This document shows, one piece after another, positions 8,703-17,640 of a DNA stretch of 64,000 nt; within the stretch, counting starts at the first letter, position 1; each line of letters begins with the position of its first letter. The notes beneath the pieces were generated by a model. It worked only from the letters and a program-made list of their open reading frames with translations, was not told the origin of the DNA and did not search any database. The DNA lies in NCBI RefSeq assembly GCF_900156685.1, contig NZ_FTOJ01000005.1:124001-188000 (forward strand). The letters run 5' to 3'. The stretch comes from Chryseobacterium piscicola (GTDB lineage: Bacteria > Bacteroidota > Bacteroidia > Flavobacteriales > Weeksellaceae). Both the position numbers and the translations under genes were made by a program.

Positions 8703-10298
8703 ATGGCAAAAGGAAAACAGACTCCACGTCAGAAGATGATCAACCTAATGTACTTGGTGTTCATCGCAATGATGGCCCTAAACATTGATGTTGAAATCAT
8801 CAGATCTTATTACGATTCTACAAGAGCTCTTAACGAAACAAGAAGCCTTACAGAAGATAAAAACGAAAAGATTTTTGAAAAAACTCTTGAAGCAAAAGCA
8901 TTACAAGTACCAGATACTTATGCTGAACCATTGAAGCAGTACCGTGTACTAAAAACAAAAATTGATGATTTAGTTAAATTTGCTGAAACTGTAAAGACAG
9001 ACTTAAAAAAGAAATCAGAATTTTTTGATACAGATTCAAAAACTGGTAAAATCATGGATGTTAGTGAGAATTTCTCTGCACTAAACAACAATGAAGCTAC
9101 AACTGAATTTTTCTTTAAAGACGGTGATGAGAACTCAACATCGAAAGGTGCTGCTGATCTTAAATCGAAAATGGATGACGTAAGAAATTATATCAATACT
9201 ACTTTTGGTAAAAATTCTCAATTGGTTGATGTAGTTAATAGAGCAAACAAATCTATTATTACAGATTATCCTCAGGGTAAATCTCCAAACGGGAAAACAT
9301 GGTTCCAGAATAAATTCTATCACCAGCCGCTTATTGCAGCAATCTCGAATTTAGAAATTATTCAGAATGATGCAAGAAACGTACAGTCTGACGCATTGGC
9401 AATGATGCTTTCTGAAAAAGTTGACGCAAGCATCAAGTTTAATCAGTATGAAGCTATTGTTTCTGCACCTACAGACATTATCGCTGGTGGTAAAGCTGAA
9501 GCTGTAGTAATGTTAGGTTCTTATTCAAACAGTGATAAAATCAGAATCCAAGGCGTAAGCAGACAGGAAAATGGTAAAGGTTATCTACCTTTAAATACTG
9601 GAGGAATCGGTGAGAGAAAAATCGGAGGTTCTATTACATTAACGGATGCTGAAGGTAAGGTACAATCTTTCCCTTTCACACATACTTACAACGTAATCGC
9701 TGGTCCTCAGGAAGTAAAACTTGAAAAAGGATTATTACTATCTGCTGATAAGATGAATGTAATGTATAGAGGTTTAGAAAACCCAGTAACGGGTTCTATC
9801 TTAGGTGCTGATAATTCTAAACTTACTCTATCTGCTTCAGGCGGTGCAACTGTAAGAAGTAAAGGTAATGGTAAATGGGATGTTATTCCACAAGCTGGAA
9901 ATGTTGTTCAGTTAACATTATCTGGTAGAAATCCAAGTGGACAGTCTGTTTCTCAAGTATTTGAGTATAGAATTAAAGGTATTCCTAGACCACAAGGTCA
10001 AATCAGAGGTAAATCTGTAAATAATATGCCTGCTAGTTCGATTCCAAATCAAACTGTAAGCGCAGCATTACCAGATTTCGATTTCCCTGTATCGTTTAGC
10101 GTTAATAGCTTTATCTTAAAATTACCTGGAAGAGCAGGTACTATGATCCAAGGTAGTTCATTATCAGCTGCTGAAGGATTGATAAAAAATCTTAGACCAG
10201 GGGATGTAGTTTATATTTATGATATTCAGGCTACGGCAACAGGTTTAGGTACTCAAAGATTGAAAGAGATTTCACCAGTTGTAATCAATGTTCAGTAA
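8703..10298 (+). CDS. gldM: Type IX secretion motor protein GldM
   Basis: 531 aa. A short cytoplasmic N-terminus (MAKGKQTPRQKM, with Arg9, the residue recalled as interacting with the GldL Glu) leads into one transmembrane helix (MINLMYLVFIAMMALN). A periplasmic region of Ig-like domains follows. The family role is a dimeric shaft spanning the periplasm and linking the GldL motor to the GldKN ring. The start, length and transmembrane placement match the family. It overlaps the annotated 5' extension of gldN, but the likely gldN start is 22 nt downstream. Confidence 0.94.
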   Translation: MAKGKQTPRQKMINLMYLVFIAMMALNIDVEIIRSYYDSTRALNETRSLTEDKNEKIFEKTLEAKALQVPDTYAEPLKQYRVLKTKIDDLVKFAETVKTDLKKKSEFFDTDSKTGKIMDVSENFSALNNNEATTEFFFKDGDENSTSKGAADLKSKMDDVRNYINTTFGKNSQLVDVVNRANKSIITDYPQGKSPNGKTWFQNKFYHQPLIAAISNLEIIQNDARNVQSDALAMMLSEKVDASIKFNQYEAIVSAPTDIIAGGKAEAVVMLGSYSNSDKIRIQGVSRQENGKGYLPLNTGGIGERKIGGSITLTDAEGKVQSFPFTHTYNVIAGPQEVKLEKGLLLSADKMNVMYRGLENPVTGSILGADNSKLTLSASGGATVRSKGNGKWDVIPQAGNVVQLTLSGRNPSGQSVSQVFEYRIKGIPRPQGQIRGKSVNNMPASSIPNQTVSAALPDFDFPVSFSVNSFILKLPGRAGTMIQGSSLSAAEGLIKNLRPGDVVYIYDIQATATGLGTQRLKEISPVVINVQ

Positions 10299-10320
10299 TA
10301 ATTATTTGAAAAATCCTATT

Positions 10321-11259
10321 ATGAAAAAATATATAAGCAGTCTTTTAGTTTTGGCCTCAGGGTTTGCTTTTTCTCAGACTATATTGAATGCTTCTTCTCC
10401 TGAAGAATTCAGACAGATGAGAGCTGATAACATGAGAAAGGTAAATGATACTGTAATCAGTAATAAAGTTGCACCTTTAGAATATGGCTTTGTAGACGAT
10501 AAAGATATCCTCAAAAGTATGATGGTTTGGGAAATTATCGATATGAATGATAAGATTAATCAGCCATTCTATTATGATAATCCAAATGGTCTTCTTTCTA
10601 AAAATACTAGATCGCTTTATCAAATATTACTTGATGCAGCTTTAGATAGTAAAATTACCGAGGTGTATGAGGATGAAAACTTTTCTACTAAATCTACACC
10701 AGAAGGTATAAGAAAAAAACTAGAAAGTGTAAGGTTAGATGACGAAGCTATTGAAATTTTAAATAGCGGACGTGCATTGACAGAAGAAGAAAAGAAAATG
10801 TACACAGATTATATTAGAACCACAACTGAAAAAGTTAAGGTTTTGAAAATCATGGGTATGTGGTTTATTGATAAGAGAGATGGTCAAATGAAATATAGAC
10901 CAATCGGAATTGCAGCTATGGGTCCAGATCCTTCTGCTGTTGGTAGAACTGGTCTTGATGGGCAACCATTGAATATCGGTGAAGAATTAGTTGATTTATT
11001 TTGGATTTACTATCCTAATGCGAGAGACATTTTAGCCAACAATTATGTTTACAACAAGAAAAACTCTTCTGCAGATATTTCTTTTGATGACGTAATCAAT
11101 GCAAGAAGATTCTCTTCAATTATCTATAAATCTTCTACTGGTACTGGTGAAGGTACAATCTCTGAATATATTCCTCAGAATGCTGAAGAACAATTGGCAG
11201 AAAGTAACAGAATCAAAGAACAGATTCTCCAAATGGAAAATGATATGTGGAATTACTAA
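10321..11259 (+). CDS. gldN: Type IX secretion ring protein GldN
   Basis: 312 aa from MKKYISSLLVLASGFAFSQ, a clear cleavable signal peptide; an in-frame ATG at 10288 lies inside gldM and would spoil the signal. GldN (PorN) binds GldK in the periplasmic ring of the type IX system. Family features are the N-terminal EFRQMRADN, the repeated WEIIDMND/NQPFYY segments and a C-terminal helix with conserved Trp. It ends the gldKLMN operon, and a strong terminator follows within 20 nt of the stop codon. Confidence 0.93.
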   Translation: MKKYISSLLVLASGFAFSQTILNASSPEEFRQMRADNMRKVNDTVISNKVAPLEYGFVDDKDILKSMMVWEIIDMNDKINQPFYYDNPNGLLSKNTRSLYQILLDAALDSKITEVYEDENFSTKSTPEGIRKKLESVRLDDEAIEILNSGRALTEEEKKMYTDYIRTTTEKVKVLKIMGMWFIDKRDGQMKYRPIGIAAMGPDPSAVGRTGLDGQPLNIGEELVDLFWIYYPNARDILANNYVYNKKNSSADISFDDVINARRFSSIIYKSSTGTGEGTISEYIPQNAEEQLAESNRIKEQILQMENDMWNY

Positions 11260-11278
11260 TTTCACTTGATAATTACAG

Positions 11279-11310
11279 AAAACCTGAGTATTTTTACTCA
11301 GGTTTTTTTT
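11279..11310 (+). terminator. Terminator of gldKLMN
   Basis: Arms AAAACCTGAGTA (11279-11290) and TACTCAGGTTTT (11295-11306) with a TTTT loop, continuing into a T run. It ends just before the ATG of the next gene (11314), so that gene needs its own promoter or readthrough. Confidence 0.8.
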
Positions 11311-11313
11311 ATT

Positions 11314-12354
11314 ATGAAAAATATAGATTATATAATTGTAGGAGACGGCTATGCAGCACTCTTTTTTGCGCATCATCTCATAAAACAGGAAAAGTCCTTC
11401 AAAATATTTTCTGAAGGAAAAAAGGGAGCTTCTCAAGTTTCGGCGGGTATCGTAAACCCAGTAGTGCTGAAAAAGTTTACTACATTTTGGAAAGCACAAG
11501 AACAAATTGACTATCTGAAAGAAACGATATCTGAGATAGAATCATATACTGGGAAAAACTATATTATAAATCAACCTATCCATCGAATTTTTCATGACGA
11601 AAATGAAAAAAAACTATGGTTAAAAAAATCTAAAACAGAAACACTTGTAGATTTTCTTAGTCCAGATTTTATTCCGATTGATGGTGTTGCTAACACCTTT
11701 GATACAGGAAAAGTAATGCAATCTTCAAGGCTTGAAGTCAACGCATTTTTTACCGATATGATGGCTTTTTTTGACTCAAAAAACGATCTAGTCAAAGAAC
11801 GATTCGATTATAGTTTAATCAACACATCAGATAAAATATACAAAGGTTTTCAATTTAAAAATATTGTTTTTTGTGAAGGTATGCGAGTAGTAGAAAATCC
11901 TTTTTTCAAAGATATTCCGGTGATTCCAAATAAAGGTCATCATATTAAAGTGAAACTTCAAAATGAGTTAAACACAAAGGTAACTGTAAAGAAAAAGCAC
12001 TTCTTGTTTCCTTTAAACGATGAATTGTATTTCTACGGAGGTACATATGACAGAGATCAGCTGCATTCAAAAATTGATGATTCTGCAGTAAAGCAATTGA
12101 TGATTGGGCTTTCTGAAATATATTCTCAGAATTTCGAAGTTAAAGACGTGAGTTTTGGCTTCAGACCTACCGTCAAAGATCGTAGACCAATTTTAGGTAG
12201 ACATCCCGAATTTAAAGATTTTTATGTTTTTAATGGTCTTGGAGCACGCGGTATCCTCAATGGTTGTTATTTTTCTAAAAACCTTTTAGAATTTATAGAA
12301 AATAATATACCCTTACCGGAGGAAGTTTCTTTAGAAAGATTTAATGATAAATAA
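11314..12354 (+). CDS. FAD-dependent oxidoreductase (DAO family)
   Basis: 346 aa from MKNIDYIIVGDGYAALFFAHHL. The N-terminal beta-alpha-beta FAD fold carries VGDGYAA instead of the common GxGxxG. The C-terminus has the D-amino-acid-oxidase-like GFRPTVKDRRPILGRHP and NGLGARGILNG segments that close the flavin site. The substrate is not predictable; relatives oxidize amino acids or sarcosine-like amines. The ORF can be extended 48 nt upstream, but that would start inside the gldN terminator, so the ATG after the hairpin is preferred. It converges with the lipoprotein gene. Confidence 0.75.
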   Translation: MKNIDYIIVGDGYAALFFAHHLIKQEKSFKIFSEGKKGASQVSAGIVNPVVLKKFTTFWKAQEQIDYLKETISEIESYTGKNYIINQPIHRIFHDENEKKLWLKKSKTETLVDFLSPDFIPIDGVANTFDTGKVMQSSRLEVNAFFTDMMAFFDSKNDLVKERFDYSLINTSDKIYKGFQFKNIVFCEGMRVVENPFFKDIPVIPNKGHHIKVKLQNELNTKVTVKKKHFLFPLNDELYFYGGTYDRDQLHSKIDDSAVKQLMIGLSEIYSQNFEVKDVSFGFRPTVKDRRPILGRHPEFKDFYVFNGLGARGILNGCYFSKNLLEFIENNIPLPEEVSLERFNDK

Positions 12355-12367
12355 TCATATTCATTAA

Positions 12368-12742
12368 CTACTGCATTTGGGTAGCAGTTTGTTTAGTATT
12401 TTTTTTTGATTTGAAAAGAACCATATTGTAATCTTTTTTCAGAAAAGTAATTTCAGATTTATTTTCTGAAAATTGATATTCGTTATCGGAAGTTGAGTAA
12501 GAATGGCTTTCTAATTCCTTTTTTAGCACATAAGTACTACCATTAAATTTAATGGTCTTGCTATCTCTTTCCTTGTTGGTACTTACAGATAGTTTTTCTC
12601 CTAAGCTATCTGTATAATCTTCGAATGCACCATCATCAGAGCTTTTTGCTTGTTGATCGATTTTCACCTCTTGCTCTTTTGTAGGGGCTGTACAGTTGTA
12701 CAAAACCAAGGAAATAGTGATGAGTAATAAATTTTTAAACAT
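12368..12742 (-). CDS. Small lipoprotein of unknown function
   Basis: 124 aa with a short hydrophobic signal and lipobox LYNC (Cys17), followed by a charged, Ser/Lys-rich, probably flexible region. No family recognised. The last chromosomal gene before the integrated element, it converges with the oxidoreductase gene. A TATTTTTG -7 motif lies on the minus strand at 12785-12778, 36 bp before its ATG. Confidence 0.6.
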   Translation of the reverse strand: MFKNLLLITISLVLYNCTAPTKEQEVKIDQQAKSSDDGAFEDYTDSLGEKLSVSTNKERDSKTIKFNGSTYVLKKELESHSYSTSDNEYQFSENKSEITFLKKDYNMVLFKSKKNTKQTATQMQ

Positions 12743-12895
12743 GTTGTGTTTGTTTTTTTTGTTGTTTTAGTGTGGTGCAAAAATACTCATTTTAGCGGTA
12801 ATAAATGTTAATTTTTATTAATTTATAATATAATTTTTAATTTAATTTAAATTTTATGTGAATCTGATATTTTTATTTTCACTAATAAGCACAAA

Positions 12896-12920
12896 AAAAC
12901 CGTCTGATTCAGACGGTTTT
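12896..12920. terminator. Probable original terminator of tRNA-Ser, now at the left end of the element
   Basis: Perfect 11-bp arms AAAACCGTCTG (12896-12906) and CAGACGGTTTT (12910-12920) with an ATT loop, directly abutting the left attachment core. Read on the minus strand it is followed by T residues, as expected of the terminator that once followed tRNA-Ser before insertion. Confidence 0.7.
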
Positions 12921-12921
12921 A

Positions 12922-12944
12922 GCAGAGAGGAAGGGAAATGAACC
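12922..12944. repeat. Left attachment site (attL)
   Basis: GCAGAGAGGAAGGGA (12922-12936) is identical to 27785-27799, the 3' end of tRNA-Ser. Three mismatches (aat versus ttc) follow, then GAACC is shared again. It is thus a 23-bp imperfect direct repeat of the tRNA acceptor and T-arm, with heterology confined to the centre. Confidence 0.8.
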
Positions 12945-13001
12945 TATTGAAATGTATTATCACTTACTTTTAATAGAGATGCTATTTATCAATAATTTAA
13001 A

Positions 13002-13009
13002 TATATTTG
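13002..13009 (+). promoter_or_regulatory. -7 element likely for the integrase gene
   Basis: TATATTTG matches TAnnTTTG 66 bp before the integrase ATG. No TTG occurs at the right distance upstream. The predicted leader contains both left arm-type repeats, so integrase binding could repress its own gene. Confidence 0.35.
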
Positions 13010-13052
13010 TATAAATAAGTATATGTAAATTTTATATTCATTTATAGAATTT

Positions 13053-13075
13053 TTAGCACCTAAATTAGCACCTAA
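13053..13075 (+). repeat. Left arm-type repeats (two tandem copies)
   Basis: TTAGCACCTAA occurs at 13053-13063 and 13065-13075, a 12-bp period. The second copy ends on the A of the integrase start codon. The same tandem pair occurs in the same orientation at 27721-27741 near the other end, the arrangement expected of arm-type binding sites of a tyrosine recombinase. Confidence 0.75.
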
Positions 13076-14316
13076 TGAATTTTACCTTCAAATTAAAAGA
13101 ACCAAACTCTCACAAAGAAACTCTGATTTATTTTCGATCTTATTTTGATAATGAAAAGAAGAGTTTTATTTACTCAACTGGAGAAAAGATAAAGCCTCAA
13201 GAATGGGATTTGAAGACTAGGCAACCTAATGATTTGAATGGAAGAACTGCTAAGGCTGATAATCAAAGAAGTATAAAGAAGCAATTAGATCGTTACAGTT
13301 CTTCTTTTCTAGAAATTGTAAATCGATATAAAAATATTAATGAAGAGTTAACGATTGATATTCTTCGACAAAGGTTTGACGAAGAATTTAAGAAGATCAA
13401 GACCAAAGATGATTTTTTTAGGCTTTATGAAGAGTTTATTGAAGAAAAATCTAATGATTATACGGGAAAAGGAATTTCAAAATCTACCAAAACGAGATAT
13501 ACTTACAATAAAAACTTACTTCTTGAATTTCAGAACTATCATAAAATTAAAATTAGCCTTGGGAATTTCAATGAAAAACTGTACAACAAATTTCTAAAGT
13601 ATTGTGTTGAAGTAAAGGATCATTCTGCAAATACGGTTCATCGTGATATTGGTCTTTTGAAAACTTTTCTTTTTTGGGCTTTACACAAAAAATATACATT
13701 CAATAATGAATTTATTGGTTTCAAAAAACCACCAAAATTTCAAACTGATGAAATTGCGCTAAATATTGAGCAAGTAACAAGAATATATGAACACGATTTC
13801 TCAAAAAATAAAAGACTAGAAAGAGTTAGAGACTTATTCGTAATTGGTTGTACTACCGGAATGCGATTTGGAAATTATAGTCGTATTTCAAAAAATGATA
13901 TTCAAGGGGATTTTATTAGAGTTACAGATTTGAAAAGTAAGTCAAAAAAATTGGCAATTCCACTGAATTCGATTTCCAAAGAACTCCTTGAGAAATATGA
14001 TTATGAATTGCCAAAAATTACAAACCAAAAGATGAATCTCTACATCAAAGAAGTTTTTCAGGAACTTGAATTTGATGATGAAATAAAAAAAACTATGAAA
14101 TACGGAGATGAGTTAGTTGAGAAGAATTCAGAATTTTGGCGTAGAATTTCAAGTCATACCGCCAGACGAAGTTTCATCACAATAATGAAGAACAAGCGTG
14201 TTCCTGATAAAGTTATCATGTCGTACACAGGACATACAAGTTTGGAAGTTTTCAATGCGTATTATAGACCAAGTGAAGAAGATAAAATTAATTACATGAA
14301 CGAAGTTTTTAAATAG
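13075..14316 (+). CDS. Tyrosine recombinase/integrase of the element
   Basis: 413 aa. N-terminal arm-binding and SAM-like core-binding regions are followed by the catalytic domain. Catalytic residues visible: Arg264 in TTGMRFGN, a Lys in the beta-hairpin KSKSKKLAIPL, His361 and Arg364 in HTARRS, His387 in YTGHTS and nucleophile Tyr396 in FNAYYRP. The length and motif set fit Bacteroidetes integrases (phage-integrase SAM-like plus Int C-terminal domain). It presumably catalyses integration at tRNA-Ser(GGA), lying about 130 bp inside attL. The 240-codon gene follows after 6 nt. Confidence 0.92.
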   Translation: MNFTFKLKEPNSHKETLIYFRSYFDNEKKSFIYSTGEKIKPQEWDLKTRQPNDLNGRTAKADNQRSIKKQLDRYSSSFLEIVNRYKNINEELTIDILRQRFDEEFKKIKTKDDFFRLYEEFIEEKSNDYTGKGISKSTKTRYTYNKNLLLEFQNYHKIKISLGNFNEKLYNKFLKYCVEVKDHSANTVHRDIGLLKTFLFWALHKKYTFNNEFIGFKKPPKFQTDEIALNIEQVTRIYEHDFSKNKRLERVRDLFVIGCTTGMRFGNYSRISKNDIQGDFIRVTDLKSKSKKLAIPLNSISKELLEKYDYELPKITNQKMNLYIKEVFQELEFDDEIKKTMKYGDELVEKNSEFWRRISSHTARRSFITIMKNKRVPDKVIMSYTGHTSLEVFNAYYRPSEEDKINYMNEVFK

Positions 14317-14322
14317 CAGCAA

Positions 14323-15045
14323 ATGATTAATCAAATTAAACAAACAGAAACATTTAAGAATTTTCTATACGATATAAATTCATTTAAAATTCTATTTAAA
14401 ACTGGAAAAAAATTGCCAACGCAATTTAGACAAATGGTTAAAGCTGCATTGGATGGAGCTTCTACTAAACAAGTAATAGATTTAAGAAGTTATGAGTTTA
14501 AAAATTTGAAAATTCATAAAAATGAAAATACATTTTACAATTACTTTAAAGATTTTGAAAATTTTCAGGGAATGAGTTTTGAGCAAAAAGTATTTACTGT
14601 CACTGAAAATTTAATTAGAAATTTAACAAAAACAGATAATTTTACTGCAAAATTACAACGTGATTTTTTGAATGATTTTTCAGAATTTTTAGAAGTTAAA
14701 TATTTTAAGGATAATATTGGGTATGAAGATAATTCCGATGTTAATATTTTTTCTAAAGTCGAATATTTTCAACGTTTTAAAAGTGTATTACAAAATAATT
14801 CCTATTTGGATAAAAACGACATTCTTTCCATAAAAAGAACATTTTTAGCTGGAATTATTGCAATGTTAAAGAAAAAGGGCATAATTAAAAACGTTACAGA
14901 TATAAAAATAGCCCAATATATGCTAGATTCATTCAATTACTCTATTTCAACTTCTTCATTATCAAATGGAACTCCGTATGCAACGAAATACGAAGAGGAA
15001 AAATTATTTGAAGATTTATATGATGAATTTATGATTGATTATTAA
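14323..15045 (+). CDS. Unknown protein co-transcribed with the integrase
   Basis: 240 aa, not recognised. It is rich in Lys, Asn and Phe, predicted mostly helical, with no signal peptide or transmembrane segment. Conspicuous segments are FKTGKKLPTQFRQMVKAAL near the start and an acidic C-terminus (EEEKLFEDLYDEFMIDY). The 6-nt gap from the integrase stop codon implies one transcript, so a role in recombination control or regulation is possible but unproven. Confidence 0.65.
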   Translation: MINQIKQTETFKNFLYDINSFKILFKTGKKLPTQFRQMVKAALDGASTKQVIDLRSYEFKNLKIHKNENTFYNYFKDFENFQGMSFEQKVFTVTENLIRNLTKTDNFTAKLQRDFLNDFSEFLEVKYFKDNIGYEDNSDVNIFSKVEYFQRFKSVLQNNSYLDKNDILSIKRTFLAGIIAMLKKKGIIKNVTDIKIAQYMLDSFNYSISTSSLSNGTPYATKYEEEKLFEDLYDEFMIDY

Positions 15046-15122
15046 ATTTTATTGGATTTACTAAAATCCATAGATTAATATTAATGATTTTCAATATTTG
15101 CAGAGAATTCAAACGGAAATCT

Positions 15123-15401
15123 ATGCAAACAACAAATCCCTTTCAAATCATTCTTGATGAAATAAACGAAGTAAAGCAACTTCTGTATTCTATTCAGAAA
15201 GAGCCGGAACTAGAACTCAAGAAGAAATTCTACTCTTTCAAGGAAGCCTCTGACATTTTGAAGTTGGATTATCAAACCGTACGCTCCCATGTCCTGAAAG
15301 GAAATATTAAAGCTGAGAAAATAGGACGATTTTACCGTATCAATCATTTGGATTTGATGTCAGCTCTGCAGGACGTAAAATCTCTTAAATATAAGAGATA
15401 A
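15123..15401 (+). CDS. Helix-turn-helix (excisionase/MerR-like) protein
   Basis: 92 aa from MQTTNPFQIILDEINEVKQ. A short N-terminal helix is followed by a winged HTH of the excisionase family: YSFKEASDILKLDYQTVR, HVLKGNIKAEKIGRFYRI, HLDLMSAL. Such small proteins act as recombination directionality factors or as regulators of replication or mobilization genes. The start at 15084 is possible but adds an unconserved stretch. It ends 2 nt before the initiator gene, so the two are probably translated together; a regulatory link to replication is inferred. Confidence 0.75.
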   Translation: MQTTNPFQIILDEINEVKQLLYSIQKEPELELKKKFYSFKEASDILKLDYQTVRSHVLKGNIKAEKIGRFYRINHLDLMSALQDVKSLKYKR

Positions 15402-15403
15402 AA

Positions 15404-16396
15404 ATGGATAATGATTTCGTGTTTCAACCTGTTAAAAGAAAGAAAATAATAATTTCTAAAGATCTTCGTGATGCTCTTGTTACTCATGATACGACTATTA
15501 TTCAGCAGCGGATTTTCATAGTTATTCTTTCTGCTTTGAAAGAAAAGCAGTCGCTCTTCATTTCTCCAAAACTATCTTTTTTAGATCAAAATAGTAAGCA
15601 GCTTTCTTTTGATGATCAGTTTGATGGTTGGGCAAACGAGGGATTGATTTCCATTCAAATTCCTATGAAATTTATAAATGAGAAACGAAAAATGCGGAAT
15701 GAAGCAATACATGATGCATTAGTTGAGTTAGCTACGATTAAATCATTTAGATTGAAAGATACATCTATTGAAGGCTTTCAAGCTGTCTTTTTTATACTAA
15801 ATCCTAAGTGGAATAGTCGATTTGTGTACTTCGAAATGGATAAAGCGGTAGTTAAAATACTTTTTGATTTAAAACCTTTCTTTCAGGTGAAAAGTGATTT
15901 GCCTTATTTAGCATCAACTCCAAATACATTGAGATTTTTACTTTTTTTATTAAAATATAAAAAGCAGGGATTCTTAAAAAAATCTTTTGAAAAGATTTTA
16001 AAAGAGCTTTGTATTCCAATCAGAAAATATCGATTTCCAGCTATTTTTGAAAGAGATTTTCTGATTCCTGTAAAGTTAGATTTAGATTCTTTGAACGACT
16101 GGAGCTTCAACTACTCAAATGAAAAAGGTGAATTCGCAATCAATATTTATTACACGAAGAAATCTGTCGGAGAAGATGAGAAATTTAGTTCTGTTGATAA
16201 ATTAAAAATTTATCGAGCATTAAAATATTTAAGAAAATCAAGAAATCTCAGCGATCAGAATATGAGAATCATTAAAAAGTTTTATGAAGTTCAAGGATAT
16301 GAAGAATTCTCAAAAAAAATCAAAAGAAAAATTGACAAAAAACTCCAAGGAGATGACTTTATTAAAGCTGTTTTTGAACATTTAGAAAAACAGTGA
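15404..16396 (+). CDS. Replication initiation protein (Rep_3/RepB-type)
   Basis: 330 aa. The N-terminal part (FQPVKRKKIIISKDL, then IIQQRIFIVILSALKEKQ) and two winged-helix-like repeats (about 90-150 and 175-250, e.g. TLRFLLFLLKYKKQGFLKK) fit iteron-binding plasmid initiators. The basic C-terminus (KKIKRKIDKKLQGDD) is also typical. The decisive context is directly downstream: six iterons at exact 21-bp spacing, the first overlapping the stop codon. It probably melts the origin and recruits the replisome to the excised circular form. Confidence 0.75.
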   Translation: MDNDFVFQPVKRKKIIISKDLRDALVTHDTTIIQQRIFIVILSALKEKQSLFISPKLSFLDQNSKQLSFDDQFDGWANEGLISIQIPMKFINEKRKMRNEAIHDALVELATIKSFRLKDTSIEGFQAVFFILNPKWNSRFVYFEMDKAVVKILFDLKPFFQVKSDLPYLASTPNTLRFLLFLLKYKKQGFLKKSFEKILKELCIPIRKYRFPAIFERDFLIPVKLDLDSLNDWSFNYSNEKGEFAINIYYTKKSVGEDEKFSSVDKLKIYRALKYLRKSRNLSDQNMRIIKKFYEVQGYEEFSKKIKRKIDKKLQGDDFIKAVFEHLEKQ

Positions 16397-16512
16397 TATT
16401 ATCTCAAGTATTTAGGATATTATCTCAATAAAGTAAGATATTATTTCAATTTTTTCGGATAATATCTCAAGGAAAATGGATATTATCTCAAACATTGAGG
16501 ATATTATCTCAA
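16394..16512. repeat. Iteron array (six copies, 21-bp period)
   Basis: GGATATTATCTCAA or close variants start at 16394, 16415, 16436, 16457, 16478 and 16499, each exactly 21 bp apart (two helical turns). Copies 2, 5 and 6 are identical; copy 1 differs in the first base, copy 3 has aGATATTATTTCAA and copy 4 GGATAATATCTCAA. A seventh diverged copy (GGATATTGTCTCAA) is at 16727-16740, out of phase. Confidence 0.93.
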
Positions 16513-16740
16513 GTTTTTGACTAATAATTATTTTTAAAGTATTGAATATGTTGAGTTTATATGGTTCTTCTTTGTTGCACTTAATTATAATAATGTTTTT
16601 AATATTATTAATTTCTATAAAAAAAATAATAATTGTGGATAAAAATATAAAATATTGAAATTCGTAATCAATTGATAATTAGTTTTTAATGCGTCTTTAC
16701 TCTGTGTAGTAATGCTGATGAAAAATGGATATTGTCTCAA
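16394..16740. other. Predicted vegetative replication origin (oriV)
   Basis: The iteron array is followed by about 180 bp of very AT-rich DNA (16540-16690), a plausible unwinding element. A perfect DnaA box lies on the minus strand (TTATCCACA, read as TGTGGATAA at 16634-16642), and a seventh iteron overlaps the start of the toprim gene. This accounts for the stretch between the initiator and toprim genes. Confidence 0.8.
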
Positions 16741-16753
16741 ATTTAAACTGGCT

Positions 16754-17629
16754 ATGAAAAGAAAAAAAAACTGTCTTGAAGCGAAAAAATTGATTCCGAT
16801 ACATTTTTTGATGCAAAGTTTCGGGTTGCGACCCGCAAAATCTTTTCAAAATGGAAAACTATATCATGCTTTTTATCGTGAAGATAAGAATCCAAGCCTT
16901 ATTACATTTTTCGATTCTTTATTTGCTACGGATTTAGGTAGGAACAACACAAAATATGATGTAGTTAGTTTAACCGAATTGTTTTTGAATTGCTCAACTG
17001 AAGAAGCGTTGGAATATCTTTTTTCATTGGATGCGTTAAAAATTGAAAACGTTGAAATAAAATACAAAACCAATGTCAAAATTCTAAACGTCATTCCACT
17101 TTTTAGTTATCCACTTAAGAACTATTTACTTTCTAGGGGAGTCACAGAAGAATTTTGGAAATATGTATGTGAGATACACTACAAAGTTCCAAATCAAAAT
17201 TCGATTTTTTATTCTATTGGTTTCAAGTCAAATACTAAAAATTTTTACGAATTACGTTCTTCTGCTTTCAAAGGTTGTTCTGGAAAAGATATAACAACTG
17301 TGGAAAATGGTTTTTCAAAAATTATCGTAATAGAAGGCTTTTTTGACTATTTGAGCTTTTTGGTTCTCTATCCAACTGTAAAGTCGGATTTCTTGATTAT
17401 GAATTCTACCTCTATGTTTGATAAAGCACAGAAATATCTAAATGAAAACTCATATTCTAAAATTATTCTTCTCCTTGATTATGATAAAGCAGGCAATGAA
17501 ACTACTGAGAAAATTCTATCGGAATTTCAATATGCAGTTGACCGAAGAGATATTATGGGAAATCAATACAAAGACCTAAACGAGTATCTCATTTCTCGAA
17601 ATCCACAAAACCAAATTTTATCCAAATAA
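16754..17629 (+). CDS. Toprim-domain protein (primase-like)
   Basis: 291 aa from MKRKKNCLEAKKLIPIH; an ATG at 16712 would put the coding start across iteron 7, so the later start is preferred. The N-terminal half resembles the DnaG-type zinc-ribbon region (NGKLYHAFYREDKNPS, then YDVVSLTELFLNCSTEEALEYL) but lacks its Cys ligands. The C-terminal half is a toprim fold, with the catalytic Glu in IIVIEGFFDYLSF and DxD in ILLLDYDKAGN. Such proteins in Bacteroidetes mobilizable elements are thought to prime replication of the transferred strand. It lies just after oriV. Confidence 0.78.
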   Translation: MKRKKNCLEAKKLIPIHFLMQSFGLRPAKSFQNGKLYHAFYREDKNPSLITFFDSLFATDLGRNNTKYDVVSLTELFLNCSTEEALEYLFSLDALKIENVEIKYKTNVKILNVIPLFSYPLKNYLLSRGVTEEFWKYVCEIHYKVPNQNSIFYSIGFKSNTKNFYELRSSAFKGCSGKDITTVENGFSKIIVIEGFFDYLSFLVLYPTVKSDFLIMNSTSMFDKAQKYLNENSYSKIILLLDYDKAGNETTEKILSEFQYAVDRRDIMGNQYKDLNEYLISRNPQNQILSK

Positions 17630-17640
17630 AAGACAAAAAA

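Noticed and set aside
16394..16512. CRISPR array
   Set aside because: Period of 21 bp with 14-bp repeats and 7-bp AT-rich gaps is an iteron array; spacers are far too short and there are no cas genes.
16712..16753. Upstream start for the toprim gene
   Set aside because: It would translate across iteron 7; the ATG at 16754 gives a more plausible N-terminus. Not excluded.
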